Below, one piece after another: positions 56,106-64,000 of a stretch of DNA of 64,000 nt (within the stretch, counting starts at the first letter, position 1; each line of letters opens with the position of its first letter). The notes beneath the pieces were generated by a model. The model saw nothing but the letters and a program-made list of their open reading frames with translations, did no database searches and was not told where the DNA came from. This DNA comes from Sulfitobacter maritimus (GTDB lineage: Bacteria > Pseudomonadota > Alphaproteobacteria > Rhodobacterales > Rhodobacteraceae). The DNA lies in NCBI RefSeq assembly GCF_013346665.1, contig NZ_JABVBB010000021.1:434001-498000 (forward strand), written 5' to 3'. Both the position numbers and the translations under genes were made by a program.

Positions 56106-56144
56106 CGGCGGAATTGTCCCTGTAATATCAGGGGCAACCCGCCG
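56106..56144 (+). promoter_or_regulatory. Extended stem-loop between gap and the 47-residue gene
   Basis: CGGCGG (56106-56111) pairs with CCGCCG (56139-56144), with inner pairings TTG/CAA and CCCTG/CAGGG around a TAATAT loop. It could stabilise the gap transcript's 3' end or act as a partial terminator in front of the small gene. The ribosome binding site GGGAG lies just after. Confidence 0.5.
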
Positions 56145-56155
56145 GGAGCGCTCGT

Positions 56156-56299
56156 ATGACCAACCGTATCGCCATCGTGCTCGCCCTTCTCATCATCGCG
56201 GGCATTCTGGTTGACGGCTATTATTACGGCAGCGATCACATGATCTATCTGGGCAAGAAATTCTTTGCCCTGATCGAATGGATGGCTTTCTGGCGCTAA
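56156..56299 (+). CDS. Small single-helix membrane protein (47 aa)
   Basis: One hydrophobic helix (NRIAIVLALLIIAGILVDGYYYG) followed by an amphipathic tail ending LIEWMAFWR. GGGAG is before ATG 56156. Downstream of gap on the same strand, 58 bases away. I recall similar short proteins following gap in roseobacters, where annotation may mislabel them as GAPDH fragments; they have no GAPDH motif. Function unknown. Confidence 0.65.
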   Translation: MTNRIAIVLALLIIAGILVDGYYYGSDHMIYLGKKFFALIEWMAFWR

Positions 56300-56354
56300 C
56301 CCCAACCCGGCCAAAGCTCAAGCGCGGCGCCGCCTTCAAGGCACCACCCCCCTT

Positions 56355-56379
56355 ATCTTCATCCTTTTAAAAAATACCG
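56355..56379. repeat. Short A/T-rich intergenic repeat, copy 2
   Basis: ATCTTCATCCTTTTAAAAAA followed by TACCG; differs from copy 1 (27862-27885) in the middle only. It lies between the convergent ends of the 47-residue gene and coaD. The A/T stretch stands out from the GC-rich surroundings. Confidence 0.5.
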
Positions 56380-56428
56380 TGCACATCGCCTGCGTCACCC
56401 GCAACGCCCGCGCTTCCTGCGCAGAGCT

Positions 56429-56926
56429 CTAGCCCTGCGCAAACCGCTTGATCAGCTCATCATTCACCGCTGGCGTCACAAATTTACTGACATCCCCATC
56501 CAGCCGCGCGATTTCCTTGACCAGTTTACTGGCAATCGCCTGATGGGTCGCCTCGGCCATCAAGAACACCGTCTCAATCGAATCGTCAAGCTGACGGTTC
56601 ATGCCAACCATCTGGAATTCATACTCAAAATCGGACACCGCGCGCAGCCCGCGGACAATGATCTGTGCGCCAACATCGCGGGCGCAATCGATCAATAGGT
56701 TCTCAAAAGGATGTACGACAATCTCAACGCCGGTTTCTTGGGCCAATTGCACACATTCCGCCTCGATCAAGGCCACACGCTCTTCGAGACTGAACAGCGG
56801 TCCCTTGTCGCGGTTGATCGCCACGCCAATGACCAACCGGTCGACCATCCGCGCAGCACGGCGGATAATGTCGATATGACCCAAGGTGATCGGATCAAAC
56901 GTACCGGGGTAAAGGGCTATGCGCAT
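56429..56926 (-). CDS. coaD: Phosphopantetheine adenylyltransferase
   Basis: 165 residues. The nucleotidyltransferase motif is YPGTFDPITLGHIDII; further signatures are NRDKGPLFSLEERV and the ISSKLVKEI-like IASKLVKEIA. It makes dephospho-CoA in coenzyme A synthesis. Start 56926 has AGGA upstream; a longer frame to 57007 adds no conserved residues. The next gene upstream on the same strand encodes a CBS protein. Confidence 0.95.
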   Translation of the reverse strand: MRIALYPGTFDPITLGHIDIIRRAARMVDRLVIGVAINRDKGPLFSLEERVALIEAECVQLAQETGVEIVVHPFENLLIDCARDVGAQIIVRGLRAVSDFEYEFQMVGMNRQLDDSIETVFLMAEATHQAIASKLVKEIARLDGDVSKFVTPAVNDELIKRFAQG

Positions 56927-57028
56927 TGGGATATCCTGATTTGTGCCGCGTTGCGGCATAGCCAAGCATTTCACCGGGCCGAGCGCAACCCGGTTCGCGT
57001 TCACCATCCCCCGTTTTTACGGGCGCGC

Positions 57029-57463
57029 TCAATGTCCCATGATCATGCCCTCAAGGGCCTGTTTCTCCATCGACAATTCTTGCAACTGCGCTTTGACCAC
57101 ATCCCCGAGCGAGATCAGGCCGACCATTTCACCATCCTCCAGCACCGGCATATGGCGGAAGCGGCCGTCGGTCATCTTTTGCAAAATCGCATCCGAGCGG
57201 TCATCGCGGCTACAGGTTACCAGTTTGGTCGTCATCATGCTTTCAACGCTTTGGTCCAAACAGCCCGCGCCCTGACGGCCCAACTCCCGCACAATGTCAC
57301 GCTCCGACAGGATTCCGTCCGGTGTCTTGCCATCCGCAGAGATCACTAAAGTCCCGATTTTCTTTTCAGACAGCATCTGCGCCGCCTCAGCGACAGAGAG
57401 CCCCGGTTTGGTCGTTACCACCTTGTCATCCGGTTTGGTCTTGAGAATCTGCGATACAAGCAC
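57029..57463 (-). CDS. Two-CBS-domain protein, GTG start
   Basis: 144 residues from GTG 57463, chosen because a perfect AAGGAGG site lies eight bases upstream. Two CBS motifs are seen: LSVAEAAQMLSEKKIGTLV with GILSERDIVREL, and SDAILQKMTDGRFRHMPVL with VGLISLGDVVKAQ. Such proteins bind adenine nucleotides or other ligands and often regulate partners. No partner domain is present. Same direction as coaD, about 100 bases upstream. Confidence 0.9.
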   Translation of the reverse strand: MLVSQILKTKPDDKVVTTKPGLSVAEAAQMLSEKKIGTLVISADGKTPDGILSERDIVRELGRQGAGCLDQSVESMMTTKLVTCSRDDRSDAILQKMTDGRFRHMPVLEDGEMVGLISLGDVVKAQLQELSMEKQALEGMIMGH

Positions 57464-57524
57464 CTGGCCCCTCCTTCGTTGCACGGCGATCAGAGTTCCA
57501 GCGTCACCGCGAAATCCTTTTCTG

Positions 57525-58445
57525 TCAAGCTTTTGGCGCAGTACGTCCTGCGGCTATCGCTTCCAGCCGCGTGGTTTCCGCACGCAGTCCGGCGGCCAGA
57601 GCTTCCGCAAAGGCGGAAAGGCGCGCATTGCGGCGGTCGTCTGCGTGGCGGATCAGGTAAAAGGCCCGCTTCAGGCTGACGTCTTCGGTCAGGATCCGCC
57701 GTACCCCTGCGGTCGCCGGCAGCGAGAAGTCATGCGCGATGCCAACCCCCCCACCTTGCTGGATCATCCGCACCTGCACAGAAACCGAGTTTGACGCCAG
57801 CGCCACGCGTTTGATGCCAAGGTCAGCAAGGTAATCAAGTTCTCGGTCAAAGATCATATCGGGGATATAGCCGACAATACGATGCTGCTGTAAATCAGCG
57901 ACCGATGTGATGTCTGGGTGGGTTGCAAGATAGGTTTCGGCAGCAGCAAGATGCAGCTTATAATCCGTGACCTTTTGCACCACCAACCGTCCCGCTGTAG
58001 GGGCGCTGACCCCAATCGCCATATCCGCCTCGCGCCGGGACAGGTTAAACACACGCGGCAGAGCAATAATCTGCACGTCAAGGTCCGGGTTCTGCGCTGC
58101 AAGCGCGGCACAGACCTGCGGCAGCAGATAGTTCGCCGCCCCATCCGGCGCGCCCACGCGAATCTGACCAGACAGACGGTCGCTTTGCACCGGCACCCCC
58201 GCCGTTGCCGCCCGCATGGCCTGTTCAGCCTTTGTGGCACGTTGCATCAGATCGCTACCTGCCTCTGTCAGCGCATAGCCCTGTGGCGATTTGACGAAGA
58301 GCACGGTCTGCAAGGACTTTTCCAGCCGCGCCATACGCCGCCCCAGCGTAGCCGGATCAAGCCGCAACAGTTTGCCCGCCGCAGAAAGACTCTGCTCGCG
58401 TGCCACGGCCAGAAACAGGCGTAAATCGTCCCAATTCTGTTGCAT
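57525..58445 (-). CDS. LysR-family regulator, divergent from the valine operon
   Basis: 306 residues. Helix-turn-helix at the N-terminus (LRLFLAVAREQSLSAAGKLL, then DPATLGRRMARLEKSL) and a periplasmic-binding-like effector domain. Start 58445 (MQQNWDDLRLF) is family-typical. The gap to mmsA is 110 bases and contains an inverted repeat. It probably regulates mmsA and the downstream genes, perhaps in response to a branched-chain intermediate; this is inference from divergence. Confidence 0.9.
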   Translation of the reverse strand: MQQNWDDLRLFLAVAREQSLSAAGKLLRLDPATLGRRMARLEKSLQTVLFVKSPQGYALTEAGSDLMQRATKAEQAMRAATAGVPVQSDRLSGQIRVGAPDGAANYLLPQVCAALAAQNPDLDVQIIALPRVFNLSRREADMAIGVSAPTAGRLVVQKVTDYKLHLAAAETYLATHPDITSVADLQQHRIVGYIPDMIFDRELDYLADLGIKRVALASNSVSVQVRMIQQGGGVGIAHDFSLPATAGVRRILTEDVSLKRAFYLIRHADDRRNARLSAFAEALAAGLRAETTRLEAIAAGRTAPKA

Positions 58446-58464
58446 CGTGCGGCCTTTCTGCGCT

Positions 58465-58478
58465 TTGCAAATATGCAA
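58465..58478. promoter_or_regulatory. Inverted repeat in the LysR-mmsA gap, possible LysR box
   Basis: TTGCA-AATA-TGCAA, with an additional half-site TTGCAAGG at 58515-58522. LysR-type boxes are often T-N11-A; this element fits loosely. The region divides the two divergent starts at 58445 and 58556. Confidence 0.4.
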
Positions 58479-58555
58479 GGCGGTTTTGCCATCCTTCCTC
58501 TGTTCCATTGCTTTTTGCAAGGCTATCGTGCCGCCAACCATAAAGGAGACCGATC

Positions 58556-60055
58556 ATGCAAGAGATGACCCATTACCTGAACGGCGAACACGTCAAAGGC
58601 ACCTCCGGGCGCTTTGCCGATGTGATGAACCCCGCCACTGGCGAAGTGCAGGCGAAAGTGCCGCTCGCCAATGCTGACGAGTTGAACAAAGCTGTCGAAT
58701 ACGCCGCCGCCGCCCAGCCCAAATGGGCCGCGACCAACCCGCAGCGCCGCGCCCGTGTGCTGATGAAATTCGTGGGCCTTCTGAACCGCGACATGGACAA
58801 ACTGGCCGAAGCGCTGAGCCGCGAACATGGCAAGACCCTGCCTGACGCCGCCGGTGACGTACAGCGTGGCCTCGAAGTGGTGGAATACTGCATCGGCGCG
58901 CCCGAACTGCTGAAAGGTGATTTCACCGACAGCGCAGGCCCCGGCATCGACATGTACTCCATGCGTCAGCCGCTGGGTGTCACTGCGGGCATCACGCCTT
59001 TCAACTTCCCCGCCATGATCCCGATGTGGATGTTCGCGCCTGCCATCGCCTGCGGCAACGCCTTTATCCTCAAGCCGTCTGAGCGTGACCCCTCCGTCCC
59101 CCTGATGCTGGCCGAACTGCTGGAAGAAGCCGGTCTGCCCAAGGGCATCATCCAAGTCGTCAACGGCGACAAAGAAGCCGTAGACGCGATCCTGCACCAT
59201 GACGTGATCCAGTCGGTGGGCTTCGTGGGCTCGACCCCGATTGCCGAATACATCTATGCGACCGGCTGTGCGAACGGCAAACGCGTGCAGTGTTTCGGTG
59301 GTGCCAAGAACCACATGATCATCATGCCCGACGCCGACATGGACCAAGCCGCCGACGCGCTGATCGGTGCGGGCTACGGTGCCGCTGGCGAACGCTGCAT
59401 GGCGATCTCCGTGGCTGTGCCGGTGGGCGACGAAACCGCCGACCGCCTGATCGAAAAACTGGTGCCACGCATCGAAAAACTGAAAGTTGGCCCCTACACG
59501 GCGGGCAATGACGTGGACTATGGCCCCGTCGTGACCGCTGCTGCCAAAGCCAATATCGAACGTCTGGTACAGTCCGGCATCGATCAAGGCGCAGAGCTTG
59601 TCGTCGACGGGCGCGACTTCAAACTGCAGGGCTATGAAGACGGCTATTTCGTCGGGCCACACCTGTTTGACCGCGCCACCAAAGACATGGACATCTACAA
59701 ACAGGAAATCTTTGGCCCCGTGCTGACCTGTGTGCGTGCTCAGGACTACGAAGAGGCGATCGGCCTTGCCATGGACCACGAGTATGGCAACGGCACCGCG
59801 ATCTTCACCCGCGACGGCGACGCAGCGCGTGACTTTGCCAACCGGATCAATGTCGGCATGGTCGGCATTAACGTGCCGATCCCCGTGCCGCTGGCCTACC
59901 ACACCTTTGGCGGCTGGAAGAAATCCGTCTTTGGCGATTTGAACCAGCACGGCCCGGATGCGTTCAAGTTCTACACCCGCACCAAGACCGTGACGGCCCG
60001 CTGGCCGTCGGGCATTAAAGAGGGTGGCGAGTTCTCCATCCCGGTGATGGAGTAA
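58556..60055 (+). CDS. mmsA: Methylmalonate-semialdehyde dehydrogenase (CoA-acylating)
   Basis: 499 residues of the aldehyde dehydrogenase superfamily. Catalytic Cys281 is in [11 protein letters not shown]. The residue that is Glu in hydrolytic aldehyde dehydrogenases is Asn252 ([10 protein letters not shown]), a hallmark of the CoA-acylating MMSDH type. It converts methylmalonate semialdehyde to propionyl-CoA in valine and inositol catabolism. AAGGAG before ATG 58556. It leads the valine degradation genes and is divergent from a LysR gene. Confidence 0.96.
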   Translation: MQEMTHYLNGEHVKGTSGRFADVMNPATGEVQAKVPLANADELNKAVEYAAAAQPKWAATNPQRRARVLMKFVGLLNRDMDKLAEALSREHGKTLPDAAGDVQRGLEVVEYCIGAPELLKGDFTDSAGPGIDMYSMRQPLGVTAGITPFNFPAMIPMWMFAPAIACGNAFILKPSERDPSVPLMLAELLEEAGLPKGIIQVVNGDKEAVDAILHHDVIQSVGFVGSTPIAEYIYATGCANGKRVQCFGGAKNHMIIMPDADMDQAADALIGAGYGAAGERCMAISVAVPVGDETADRLIEKLVPRIEKLKVGPYTAGNDVDYGPVVTAAAKANIERLVQSGIDQGAELVVDGRDFKLQGYEDGYFVGPHLFDRATKDMDIYKQEIFGPVLTCVRAQDYEEAIGLAMDHEYGNGTAIFTRDGDAARDFANRINVGMVGINVPIPVPLAYHTFGGWKKSVFGDLNQHGPDAFKFYTRTKTVTARWPSGIKEGGEFSIPVME

Positions 60056-60110
60056 ATCATCACGCCGGCTGCCCTTGGGGTGGTCGGCCCTAAAGAACGA
60101 GGCCAGCGCC

Positions 60111-61220
60111 ATGCAAAAAGAATTCACCATCGGTATCGAAGAAGAGTATCTTCTGGTCGACAAGGATTCACTGGCGCTGGCTGACACCCCCGAAGGGTTG
60201 ATGGAAGATTGCCGCAAGGACCTCGGCGAACAGGTCAGCCCCGAAATGCTGCAATGTCAGATTGAAATCGGCTCGAAACCTTGCACCACCGTGACCGAGG
60301 CCCGCGACGACCTGCGTCACCTGCGCAGCACCATCGCCAAACATGCGGCCAAACATAACCTCGCGCCCATCGCTGTGTCTTGCCATCCTTTCTCGGATTG
60401 GAAGAACCAGGAGATCACCCACAAGGAACGCTACGCCAAAATCGAAAGCGAATTGGAGGACATTGCCCGCCGGATGCTGAGCTGCGGGATGCATGTGCAT
60501 GTTGGGATCGACGGTGATGACCTGCGTGTCGATCTGATGCCGCAGTTCTCTTATTTCCTGCCGCATCTGCTCGCCTTGTCGGCCTCCTCGCCCTACTGGC
60601 AAGGCGAAGACACCGGGCTGGCCTCCTACCGGATGTCGGTGATGAACAGCATGCCGCGCACCGGGCTGCCGCCGCAGTTGCACAGTTGGGGTGAATATGA
60701 GCGCAGCACCGAGACGCTTATCGACCTCGACATCATTCCCGACCAGTCGAAAATCTGGTGGGATCTACGCCCCTCAACCCACTACCCTACGCTGGAAAGC
60801 CGCATCTGCGACGTGCAGCCGCGCCTGTCACATGCGCTTGGGCTGGCCGGATTGACGCAGTCCCTCGCCCGCTTCCTGCTGCGCCTGCGCGACAGCAACC
60901 TGCGCTGGCGTGAATATGACCGTTTTCTGATCGAGGAGAACCGTTGGCGCGCGCAGCGTTACGGTGTGAATGAGACACTGATCGACTTTGGCGGGCCGAC
61001 CCTCAAACCCTTCGATCAGATTTTCGAAGAGATCATCGGTATGATCGCGGAAGACGCCGAAGCGCTCGGTTGTCTGGACGAGGTTTGCGCGCTGCGCGAT
61101 GTGGTCAAGGAAGGCACCTCTGCCGACCGGCAGCGTAAAGTTTGGGCCGAAGCCCCCGAGGGCAAGGGCGGTGAGGCTGTCGTGCGGCATCTGATCGAGG
61201 AATACCACGCCGATCTGTGA
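60111..61220 (+). CDS. Carboxylate-amine ligase, YbdK family (GCS2)
   Basis: 369 residues. The N-terminal signature [17 protein letters not shown] and the motif GMHVHVGID (near 128-136) mark the glutamate-cysteine ligase-like GCS2 superfamily. YbdK from Escherichia coli makes glutamate-cysteine bonds weakly; the true substrate of most members is unknown. It is placed between mmsA and the acyl-CoA dehydrogenase in the valine operon, on the same strand and with short gaps (55 and 84 bases), which suggests co-expression. A direct valine role is not evident. Confidence 0.88.
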   Translation: MQKEFTIGIEEEYLLVDKDSLALADTPEGLMEDCRKDLGEQVSPEMLQCQIEIGSKPCTTVTEARDDLRHLRSTIAKHAAKHNLAPIAVSCHPFSDWKNQEITHKERYAKIESELEDIARRMLSCGMHVHVGIDGDDLRVDLMPQFSYFLPHLLALSASSPYWQGEDTGLASYRMSVMNSMPRTGLPPQLHSWGEYERSTETLIDLDIIPDQSKIWWDLRPSTHYPTLESRICDVQPRLSHALGLAGLTQSLARFLLRLRDSNLRWREYDRFLIEENRWRAQRYGVNETLIDFGGPTLKPFDQIFEEIIGMIAEDAEALGCLDEVCALRDVVKEGTSADRQRKVWAEAPEGKGGEAVVRHLIEEYHADL

Positions 61221-61304
61221 GCCTTGTTGCGGCATCCGTCGGCTGTTAGAATTAAACAAGTGTTCAGTTCCAAGAACACCGAGACATTCAGGGAGAGAGC
61301 CGCG

Positions 61305-62447
61305 ATGGATTTCGCATTAAACGAAGAACAGTCAGCCATTTTCGACATGGCCTATGCCTTTGGGCAGGACAATATCGCCCCCCATGCCCATCAATGGGAA
61401 AAGGACGAGACCATTCCTAAGGACCTGTGGCCACAGGTTGGCGAGCTTGGGTTTGGCGGCCTGTATGTTTCGGAAGAAAGCGGCGGCGCGGGTCTGAGCC
61501 GCCTCGACGCTACGCTGGTCTTTGAGGCGCTGTCGATGGCCTGCCCTTCGGTCGCGGCATTTCTGTCGATCCATAACATGTGCGCAAAAATGCTCGACAC
61601 TTTCGCCAGTGACGAGATGAAGGCCCGCGTCATGCCGGGTGTGGTAAGCATGAATACGGTGCTGAGCTACTGCCTGACCGAACCCGGCTCCGGCTCGGAC
61701 GCAGCGGCGCTCAAAACCCGCTGCGAACGCACCAACGACGGCTATACGCTCAACGGCAATAAGGCGTTTATCTCAGGCGGCGGCTATTCTGATGCCTATG
61801 TAACCATGGTGCGCACGTCGGATGACGGCGCCAAAGGCGTCTCGACCGTGTATGTCGAGGATGGCGCGCCGGGGCTGAGCTTTGGCGGACTTGAGGACAA
61901 AATGGGATGGCGCAGCCAACCGACGGCGCTGGTACAGTTTGACGACTGCAAAATCCCGGCAGAAAACCTTGTCGGAGAAGAAGGCCAAGGGTTCAAATAC
62001 GCCATGGCCGGACTTGATGGCGGGCGGCTCAATATTTCCGCTTGCTCCTTGGGTGCCGCGCAGACCGCGCTGACGAAAACGCTGGAATATATGGGCGACC
62101 GCAAGGCCTTTGGCAAAAGCATTGACCAGTTCCAGGGCCTGCAATTCCGCCTAGCGGATATGGAGACCGAACTTCAGGCCGCCCGCACCTTCCTGCGCCA
62201 AGCCGCGTGGAAGCTCGACACCGGTGCGCCGGACGCGACGAAATTCTGCGCCATGGCCAAGAAATTCGTGACCGAGACAGGCAGCAAAGTTGCGGATCAA
62301 TGTCTGCAACTGCACGGCGGTTATGGCTATTTGGCCGACTACGGGATCGAAAAGCTGGTGCGCGACCTGCGGGTGCATCAGATCCTCGAAGGCACGAATG
62401 AGATCATGCGCGTCATCGTCGCCCGCGACATGCTGAAAAACCGCTGA
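61305..62447 (+). CDS. Acyl-CoA dehydrogenase, likely isobutyryl-CoA dehydrogenase
   Basis: 380 residues. The catalytic Glu362 is in LEGTNEIMRVIV; the FAD-binding segment CLTEPGSGSDAAAL and the GGYGYLADYGIEKLVRDLR region are typical. In valine catabolism the enzyme oxidises isobutyryl-CoA to methacrylyl-CoA. Assignment to that substrate rests on the neighbouring mmsA, hydrolase and mmsB genes. Start 61305 has GGGAGA upstream; the preceding 84 bases contain no gene. Confidence 0.9.
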   Translation: MDFALNEEQSAIFDMAYAFGQDNIAPHAHQWEKDETIPKDLWPQVGELGFGGLYVSEESGGAGLSRLDATLVFEALSMACPSVAAFLSIHNMCAKMLDTFASDEMKARVMPGVVSMNTVLSYCLTEPGSGSDAAALKTRCERTNDGYTLNGNKAFISGGGYSDAYVTMVRTSDDGAKGVSTVYVEDGAPGLSFGGLEDKMGWRSQPTALVQFDDCKIPAENLVGEEGQGFKYAMAGLDGGRLNISACSLGAAQTALTKTLEYMGDRKAFGKSIDQFQGLQFRLADMETELQAARTFLRQAAWKLDTGAPDATKFCAMAKKFVTETGSKVADQCLQLHGGYGYLADYGIEKLVRDLRVHQILEGTNEIMRVIVARDMLKNR

Positions 62448-62455
62448 GGCTGGCC

Positions 62456-63496
62456 ATGAGCGACATCAACATCCGCAAAACAGGCCGCGCCGGGCGTATC
62501 ACCCTAACCCGGCCCAAGGCGCTTAACGCACTGAGCTATGACATGTGCCTCGCCATCGAAGCGGCCGTGGACGACTGGCGCGACGATCCCGATGTGGCGG
62601 TGATCGTGCTGGATGCAGAAGGTGAAAAGGCCTTCTGTGCAGGCGGTGACGTGGCGCAGCTTTACCAGACAGGCAAAGAAGGCGACTACGATTTCGCCCG
62701 CCGTTTCTGGGCCGATGAATACCGGCTGAACAACAAGCTGCACAGCTATCCCAAACCGGTGATCTCTTTCATGCAGGGGTTCACCATGGGGGGCGGTGTC
62801 GGCATCGGCTGTCATGGCTCGCACCGGGTTGTGGGCGAAAGCAGCAAGGTGGCCATGCCTGAATGTGGCATCGGACTGGTGCCTGATGTGGGCGGCACGC
62901 TGCTGCTGGCACAGGCACCGGGGCGGATGGGCGAATACCTCGGCACGACCGGCGCGCGGATGGGACCAGCTGATGTGCTGCACGCAGGCTTTGCCGATTA
63001 TTTTATCCCCGAAGATCAATGGCCGGCACTTATCGCACAGTTAGAGGAGAACGGCGATCCTTTCATCCTCGACAAGGCCGCAAGCCCGCCGCCTTCCGGC
63101 AAGCTGGCCGAGATCCAGACCGAAGTGGATCGGCTCTTTGCGGGCGAGACCCTGTCGGAGGTCACAGCCGCGTTGAGCAAGGATGAAAGCGATTTCGCAG
63201 CCGAGACCCTCAAGACCCTGCGCCGTGGATCGCCGCTCTCTATCGCCTGCACCATTCACATGCTCGGCAACCTGCGCGGCCCCGGCATTGGCATGATCCC
63301 TGCCCTGCAACAAGAATACCGCTTCACCTGGCGTGCCATGGAGAACGGCGACTTTATCGAAGGTGTGCGCGCCGCGATTATTGACAAAGACCGCGCCCCG
63401 CAGTGGCAGCATCAGGGGGACGTCCCGCAGGCCGATGTCGCTGCCATGCTGGCCCCCTTGGGCGATAATGAATTGAAGTTGGAGGAAAATACATGA
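62456..63496 (+). CDS. 3-hydroxyisobutyryl-CoA hydrolase (crotonase family)
   Basis: 346 residues, about 80 longer than simple enoyl-CoA hydratases, as expected for the hydrolase. Oxyanion-hole motifs are EKAFCAGGDVAQLY and GFTMGGGVGIGCHGSHR; the catalytic Glu is in MPECGIGLVPDVGG. It hydrolyses 3-hydroxyisobutyryl-CoA so the acid can be exported or oxidised. It starts eight bases after the dehydrogenase stop, and its own stop overlaps the mmsB start by four bases. Confidence 0.92.
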   Translation: MSDINIRKTGRAGRITLTRPKALNALSYDMCLAIEAAVDDWRDDPDVAVIVLDAEGEKAFCAGGDVAQLYQTGKEGDYDFARRFWADEYRLNNKLHSYPKPVISFMQGFTMGGGVGIGCHGSHRVVGESSKVAMPECGIGLVPDVGGTLLLAQAPGRMGEYLGTTGARMGPADVLHAGFADYFIPEDQWPALIAQLEENGDPFILDKAASPPPSGKLAEIQTEVDRLFAGETLSEVTAALSKDESDFAAETLKTLRRGSPLSIACTIHMLGNLRGPGIGMIPALQQEYRFTWRAMENGDFIEGVRAAIIDKDRAPQWQHQGDVPQADVAAMLAPLGDNELKLEENT

Positions 63497-64000
63497 GCAA
63501 TCTCACAGTCGGTTTCATCGGTCTGGGCAATATGGGCGGTCCGATGGCCGCCAACCTTGCCGCCGCTGGCCATACCGTTCGCGGTAACGATGTGGCCGGC
63601 ACCACGGCCCAAGGGGTGACACAGGCGGCAACTATTGCTGAGGCGGTTGAGGGCGCGGATGTCGTTATCACCATGCTGCCCAACGGGGCCATCCTGCGCC
63701 AAGTCGCTGAAGAAGCGATCGGCAATATGACCGCGGGCGCGCTTTTGGTGGATTGCTCAACCGTAGATGTCGAAAGCGCGCGGCATGTGGCCGACACAGC
63801 CGAGAAAGCAGGTCTGCTCTTTGTCGACGCCCCTGTTTCCGGCGGCATCGGCGGCGCTCAGGGCGGCACGCTTACCTTTATGGCAGGCGGTGCAGAAGCG
63901 GCGTTTAAAAAGGCCGAACCTTTGTTTGACATCATGGGGCAAAAGGCCGTGCATTGCGGCGAGGCCGGTGCCGGACAGGCCGCGAAAATCTGCAACAACA
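63493..64000 (+). CDS. mmsB: 3-hydroxyisobutyrate dehydrogenase, 3' end beyond window
   Basis: 169 residues visible. The Rossmann motif GFIGLGNMGGPMAANLA, the substrate motif DAPVSGGIGGAQGGTLTFMAGG and the catalytic Lys in GQAAKICNN identify the 3-hydroxyisobutyrate dehydrogenase family. It oxidises 3-hydroxyisobutyrate to methylmalonate semialdehyde, the mmsA substrate. GGAGG precedes ATG 63493. The frame is open to the last base. Confidence 0.94.
   Translation, partial: MSNLTVGFIGLGNMGGPMAANLAAAGHTVRGNDVAGTTAQGVTQAATIAEAVEGADVVITMLPNGAILRQVAEEAIGNMTAGALLVDCSTVDVESARHVADTAEKAGLLFVDAPVSGGIGGAQGGTLTFMAGGAEAAFKKAEPLFDIMGQKAVHCGEAGAGQAAKICNN

Noticed and set aside
58523-60217. 564-residue open frame opposite mmsA
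   Set aside because: Antisense to a clear gene with typical shadow composition (His, Gly and Val rich) and no homology I recognise.

Overview
This window looks like an ordinary chromosomal segment of a marine alphaproteobacterium of the Rhodobacterales (Roseobacter group; a Sulfitobacter-like genome is my best guess). The reasons are high GC with GC-rich third positions, the gene content (gene-transfer-agent lysis genes beside cytochrome c maturation genes, a fused indolepyruvate ferredoxin oxidoreductase, form II CoxL, a complete valine-degradation operon), and protein families whose closest remembered relatives are roseobacterial. Species assignment is inference. No rRNA, tRNA, CRISPR, insertion sequence, integrase or plasmid function was found.

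Layout. 1-2.5 kb: end of gltX, then gltA. 3.2-10.1 kb: a leftward run murI-argC-ccmE-[endolysin-holin]-ccmF-ccmH-paaG, in which two lysis genes of gene-transfer-agent type sit inside the cytochrome c maturation genes. 10.3-14.8 kb: indolepyruvate ferredoxin oxidoreductase, divergent from a LysR regulator across a strong palindrome. 15.1-17.3 kb: purL. 17.5-19.7 kb: a MoxR ATPase and a CoxE-like VWA protein. 19.9-25.7 kb: a tightly packed five-gene surface-glycan cluster (three GT2-like domains, a sulfotransferase, a degenerate sulfotransferase-glycosyltransferase fusion, an FkbM methyltransferase). 25.8-30.2 kb: a conserved unknown, pyrC, pyrE, dnaB. 30.4-33.0 kb: secreted DsrE protein, secreted hydrolase, fatty-acid hydroxylase. 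33.2-40.2 kb: alr, a two-helix coiled-coil membrane protein, radA, cvpA, purF, a small membrane protein, infC. 40.3-42.4 kb: an OmpA-family protein with a long acidic repeat.

42.5-48.4 kb holds a form II CO-dehydrogenase-like cluster (coxS-coxL-coxM order) with an XdhC/CoxI protein and a molybdopterin-binding protein. 48.6-49.5 kb is bolA, a small membrane protein and the CGFS glutaredoxin grxD. 49.7-56.3 kb holds rpiB, zapA with a coiled-coil partner, tkt, a 56-residue membrane protein, a DUF808 protein, gap and a 47-residue membrane protein. 56.4-58.4 kb holds coaD, a CBS protein and a LysR regulator. The window ends in a valine catabolic operon: mmsA, a YbdK-type ligase, acyl-CoA dehydrogenase, 3-hydroxyisobutyryl-CoA hydrolase and a truncated mmsB.

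The most notable observations are: the transfer-agent lysis module inside the ccm genes, with stacked hairpins in front of the endolysin, one of them covering part of its ribosome binding site; the sulfotransferase/glycosyltransferase cluster; two adjacent LacI-type operator-like sites upstream of a GAPDH whose cofactor-site residues resemble NADP-type GapB; an exact GGAAC-N16-CGTT promoter match upstream of the OmpA gene; an AUC start codon for IF-3; and a short A/T-rich intergenic repeat present twice. Everything was read by eye, so every family call and motif match should be confirmed by database search.
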